Assembly (NCBI GenBank): GCA_031401815.1
Contig: JANNRW010000404.1
Location: 1 to 9,918, forward strand
DNA length: 9,918 nt
From: JANNRW01 sp031401815
GTDB taxonomy: Bacteria > Desulfobacterota > Desulfuromonadia > Geobacterales > DSM-12255
Direction of reading: 5' to 3'
Shown here piece after piece: positions 8,303-9,918 of the stretch. The stretch's first letter is position 1. Each line of letters begins with the position of its first letter. The translations under genes were made by a program, and so were the position numbers. The notes beneath the pieces were generated by a model. That model had not been told where the DNA came from and did no database searches. It saw only the letters and a list, made by a program, of their open reading frames with translations.

Positions 8303-8317
8303 GCAAGGTGGGTGCAA
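8303..8317 (-). promoter_or_regulatory. Possible sigma-54 type promoter for the cytochrome operon
   Basis: On the minus strand the bases read TTGCACCCACCTTGC, compared with the sigma-54 -24/-12 consensus TGGCAC-N5-TTGC. The spacing is exact. The one mismatch (T for G) falls in the otherwise highly conserved GG pair, which weakens the call. If real, transcription would start near 8291 and leave a leader of about 150 bases. Sigma-54 control of cytochrome genes is known in Geobacter. The alternative is a chance match in AT-rich spacer. Confidence 0.25.
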
Positions 8318-8365
8318 ATATAAAGGGCAGAATTCAATGATTTGTAACGCAAGTTGTTGTTTTTA

Positions 8366-8533
8366 ATGAGGACGTTAGCTTTGCAGAAAAATCCCGGCTC
8401 AAAGAATTTTCACCTTTACTGGTTCATTTTATTCTTTTTGCTACTTGAGTCAGGCGATAAGAGTTTGCCGGGCAGACCGGAACAGCCGCAGTGGAAAAGA
8501 GCAACAGAATACAGTTTTAAGTTTTTATCCTAG
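8366..8533 (+). CDS. Doubtful small ORF with one hydrophobic segment, 55 residues
   Basis: A plus-strand frame ATG...TAG encodes a 55-residue peptide with a hydrophobic stretch (FHLYWFILFFLLLES, about residues 19-33) followed by a charged tail (KSLPGRPEQPQWKRATEYS). It would be a single-span membrane peptide. No ribosome binding site is visible before the ATG. The frame runs opposite to all its neighbours, and its stop lies in the first bases of the repeat element at 8530. I do not recognise it, and it may be a chance frame in AT-rich spacer. Confidence 0.15.
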   Translation: MRTLALQKNPGSKNFHLYWFILFFLLLESGDKSLPGRPEQPQWKRATEYSFKFLS

Positions 8534-8684
8534 AAAAAGCATTTAACACAGAGACACAGAGGCACTGAGATCATCATTACAGAGACTTAGATAAAATATC
8601 AGCTTCATTTGTGTTCACCTTTCAGGTTGTACGGTGATTTCAAATAATCTCAATGATTTCCGCTGTGTCTCAGTGCCTCTGTGT
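8530..8684. repeat. CACAGAG-type inverted repeat, copy A (downstream of bamD)
   Basis: ACACAGAGGCACTGAGA at 8554-8570 has its exact 17-base reverse complement at 8668-8684, separated by 97 bases. The left side starts with CTAGAAAAAGCATTT, and that start through the arm aligns with the left side of copy B near 9548 with about one gap. Short dispersed repeats of this kind are common between genes in Geobacter relatives. The element lies just beyond the bamD terminator. Its function is unknown; it could be a non-autonomous mobile or REP-like element. Confidence 0.75.
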
Positions 8685-8730
8685 TTCACACTGCCGTTTT
8701 TAGGTTTATTGTGACTGAAATATTAAAAAT

Positions 8731-8762
8731 CAAAAAAACCCCGTACAAAATAAGCACGGGGT
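8731..8762 (-). terminator. Intrinsic terminator of bamD
   Basis: On the minus strand ACCCCGTGC and GTACGGGGT form a 9-pair stem (one G-U) around a 7-base loop, followed at once by seven T. It lies 32 bases beyond the bamD stop and ends that transcription unit before the cytochrome operon. Confidence 0.92.
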
Positions 8763-8793
8763 AATTAAAATAATGACAGTTACGAGTTCAGGC

Positions 8794-9531
8794 TCAGTAA
8801 TACTTTTCCATCAACTTTCCTGCATCAGTTATGAACTTGCTCTCCGGAAAACCTTTGAACAGCTTGTTGAAAGCATCTTTTGCCTTTTCAGGTTCATTGT
8901 TGCGAAGATTGGCCGCACCAAGCAGAAAATATGTTTCGTCGTGAAGCTGGTTTTTGGGGAATGCGATCAGAGCCTCTTCAAGCCGCTTTATGGCAGCGGC
9001 ATACTTTTCAGTCCGATAGTAAAACCTTGCCACATACTGCTCATGCTGAAGCTGCTTCATCAGGGTCACTTCAAGCTTGTCCATAACTTCAGCTATGTAC
9101 TCTGATTGAGGGTATTTCCGCATTAACTCCTGAAAAAGAACAACAGAGTTCTTTTCCGGTGTCTGGTCAGTATCAATTCCTGTAATCTGGTTATAGTTGG
9201 AGAGCCCCATCCGGTAAAGGGCATATGGTGCCTGCTTGTGAGCTGGGTGGAGTTTACGGAATTCATCATAGGCAGAAGCAGCTTCAATGTAGCGTTCGGA
9301 CTCGAAATAGGCGTCGGCAATCCTGATCTCGGCATTGGCAGAGAGCTCTGTAGAGGCATAGGCATCCTTCACCTTTTTCCACTGGACAATAGCGTCTTCA
9401 TACCTTTTTGATGCATAGAACGACTCCCCGTCCCGGTAGGCAGCAGCAGGAGATGTATCCAGGGGGACATTGGCGCAGGAAGCAAGAAAAGAGGTAATCA
9501 GAAACAGGCCGATTTTTCCACGGTAGCGCAT
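8794..9531 (-). CDS. bamD: Outer membrane assembly lipoprotein BamD
   Basis: BamD is the essential lipoprotein of the BAM complex, which folds beta-barrel proteins into the outer membrane. The 245-residue product has the usual family length. A lipoprotein signal peptide ends in the lipobox FLASC with the acylated cysteine at residue 19. The rest is helical TPR-like repeats: YRDGESFYASKRYEDAIVQW near 32-51, FESERYIEAASAYDEF near 76-91, the family hallmark DTDQTPEKN at 120-128, VLFQELMRKYPQSEYI at 131-146, and two C-terminal TPRs (YRTEKYAAAIKRLEEAL and LRNNEPEKAKDAFNKL). The ATG at 9531 has GGAG five bases upstream and puts the basic n-region MRYRGK directly before the hydrophobic core. It follows typA after a 238-base gap containing a repeat and ends at a strong terminator. 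Confidence 0.96.
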   Translation of the reverse strand: MRYRGKIGLFLITSFLASCANVPLDTSPAAAYRDGESFYASKRYEDAIVQWKKVKDAYASTELSANAEIRIADAYFESERYIEAASAYDEFRKLHPAHKQAPYALYRMGLSNYNQITGIDTDQTPEKNSVVLFQELMRKYPQSEYIAEVMDKLEVTLMKQLQHEQYVARFYYRTEKYAAAIKRLEEALIAFPKNQLHDETYFLLGAANLRNNEPEKAKDAFNKLFKGFPESKFITDAGKLMEKYY

Positions 9532-9536
9532 GGTTA

Positions 9537-9540
9537 CTCC
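9537..9540 (-). promoter_or_regulatory. Ribosome binding site deciding the bamD start
   Basis: GGAG on the minus strand lies five bases before the ATG at 9531. The same frame stays open upstream to a GTG at 9582, but that start lies inside repeat copy B and would add 17 residues before the lipoprotein signal peptide. The ATG at 9531 is preferred. Confidence 0.85.
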
Positions 9541-9547
9541 ATTATGT

Positions 9548-9682
9548 CTAGAAAAACTTTTGCCAGTGAGACACAGAGGCACTGAGGAAGCATTTCAGCT
9601 AGTTCGGCAAGAAAAGGATATTTTCTTTTCAAAAGCGGGTCTTGGCGTTTGAAACCGGTGTAAATTCTCTGTTTCTCTGTGG
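9548..9682. repeat. CACAGAG-type inverted repeat, copy B (between typA and bamD)
   Basis: Left arm ACACAGAGGCACTGAG at 9571-9586 is identical to 16 bases of copy A, and the preceding CTAGAAAAA (9548-9556) is also shared. The right arm at 9667-9682 (CTCTGTTTCTCTGTGG) is a diverged reverse complement, pairing at about 12 of 16 positions. The 80-base centre shows no clear similarity to the centre of copy A. The element lies in the bamD 5' leader if transcription starts near typA, so it could fold in the mRNA. Confidence 0.7.
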
Positions 9683-9727
9683 CGCAACTGCTGGTATCAG
9701 GTTCTGCATGCCGATCTCACTTCGCAG

Positions 9728-9756
9728 AAGGTAAAGAAAATTACTTACAAAGTCAA
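9728..9756 (-). promoter_or_regulatory. Possible promoter for bamD just after typA
   Basis: On the minus strand TTGACT (9756-9751, five of six to the -35 consensus) is followed after 17 bases by TACCTT (9733-9728), a poor -10 match. It begins 14 bases beyond the typA stop. If used, bamD would have a leader of nearly 200 bases containing repeat copy B. Read-through from typA is equally possible, since no terminator is seen between them. Confidence 0.3.
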
Positions 9757-9769
9757 TACCTGCCAAATA

Positions 9770-9918
9770 TCAGTTTGCTCTACGTTTGCGTCTTGTCGGA
9801 TCAAGCTCTTTTTTCCGCAGACGGATAGATTTTGGAGTCACCTCTACAAGTTCGTCGTCATCAATAAACTCCAGCGCCTGTTCCAGCGTCAATATGCGGG
9901 GTGGCGCGAGCTTCACCG
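9770..9918 (-). CDS. typA: Ribosome-associated GTPase TypA/BipA, C-terminal fragment
   Basis: The last 48 codons and the TGA stop of the gene are present; the rest lies beyond the right edge. The peptide contains the highly conserved C-terminal motif of the family (ILTLEQALEFIDDDELVEVT, then PKSIRLRKKELDPTRRKR). TypA/BipA is an EF-G-like translational GTPase that binds the 70S ribosome and supports ribosome assembly and stress adaptation. Only the C-terminal domain end is visible, so GTPase motifs cannot be checked here. It is upstream of bamD on the same strand. Confidence 0.96.
   Translation of the reverse strand, partial: VKLAPPRILTLEQALEFIDDDELVEVTPKSIRLRKKELDPTRRKRRAN

Larger units (their letters stand above)
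8138..8730. other. Intergenic region between bamD terminator and cytochrome gene
   Basis: About 590 bases with no convincing gene, visibly richer in A+T than the genes on either side. Reading right to left it holds a CACAGAG inverted repeat (8530-8684), a stretch with a possible 55-codon plus-strand frame (8366-8533), two candidate promoter sites facing the cytochrome (8303-8317 and 8253-8282), and a leader of roughly 100-150 bases ending in a good ribosome binding site. No tRNA, CRISPR or recognisable riboswitch was seen. Confidence 0.7.

Noticed and set aside
8375..8520. Possible c-di-GMP (GEMM) riboswitch before the cytochrome, suggested by GCAAAGC and GGCAAAC on the minus strand
   Set aside because: Such switches often precede Geobacter cytochromes, but the conserved blocks are not in the right order or spacing and no GAAA-capped stem was found.
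9532..9582. Upstream GTG start for bamD giving 262 residues
   Set aside because: The GTG lies inside repeat copy B and the added residues precede the lipoprotein signal peptide. The ATG at 9531 has a good ribosome binding site and gives normal BamD length.
8547..9682. CRISPR-like array from the repeated CACAGAG words
   Set aside because: There are only two distant elements with inverted arms, no regular spacers and no cas genes.

Overview
The window looks like chromosomal DNA from a Geobacter-type bacterium (Desulfuromonadia, Geobacterales). The main reasons are a very large multiheme c-type cytochrome built from the CX4CH...CXXCH modules first described as a Geobacter domain (TIGR01904), and a long secreted beta-propeller protein directly behind it. 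Two ordinary housekeeping neighbours, bamD and typA, complete the window. All four recognised genes lie on the minus strand. Family and taxon assignments come from reading motifs, not from a database search.

In transcription order (right to left): (1) 9770-9918 is the last 48 codons of typA/bipA. (2) 9532-9769 is a spacer with a CACAGAG-type repeat and a possible promoter. (3) 8794-9531 is bamD, an outer-membrane assembly lipoprotein with a clear lipobox. It is followed by a strong intrinsic terminator at 8731-8762. (4) 8138-8730 is about 590 bases without a convincing gene. It holds a second copy of the same repeat and the probable promoter and long leader of the cytochrome operon. (5) 2996-8137 is a 1713-residue secreted cytochrome with 29 CXXCH, six CX4CH and one CX3CH motif. 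It starts at TTG behind a good ribosome binding site. (6) 1-2972 is a secreted protein with two beta-propeller arrays separated by a fibronectin type III domain. Its start lies 23 bases after the cytochrome stop, and it runs off the left edge after 990 codons.

Genes 5 and 6 almost certainly form one operon whose products are both exported. The cytochrome would carry electrons in the periplasm or at or beyond the outer membrane. The propeller protein is a plausible extracellular scaffold, binding partner or adhesin for it. No porin or inner-membrane quinol oxidase gene is visible, so a complete trans-outer-membrane conduit cannot be claimed from this window. The terminator after bamD and the long leader separate this pair from the typA-bamD side.

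The most notable points are the cytochrome/double-propeller pair, the two-part heme architecture of the cytochrome with unusual motifs and a heme-free beta module, the repeat copies flanking bamD, and G8 tracts inside both surface-protein genes.
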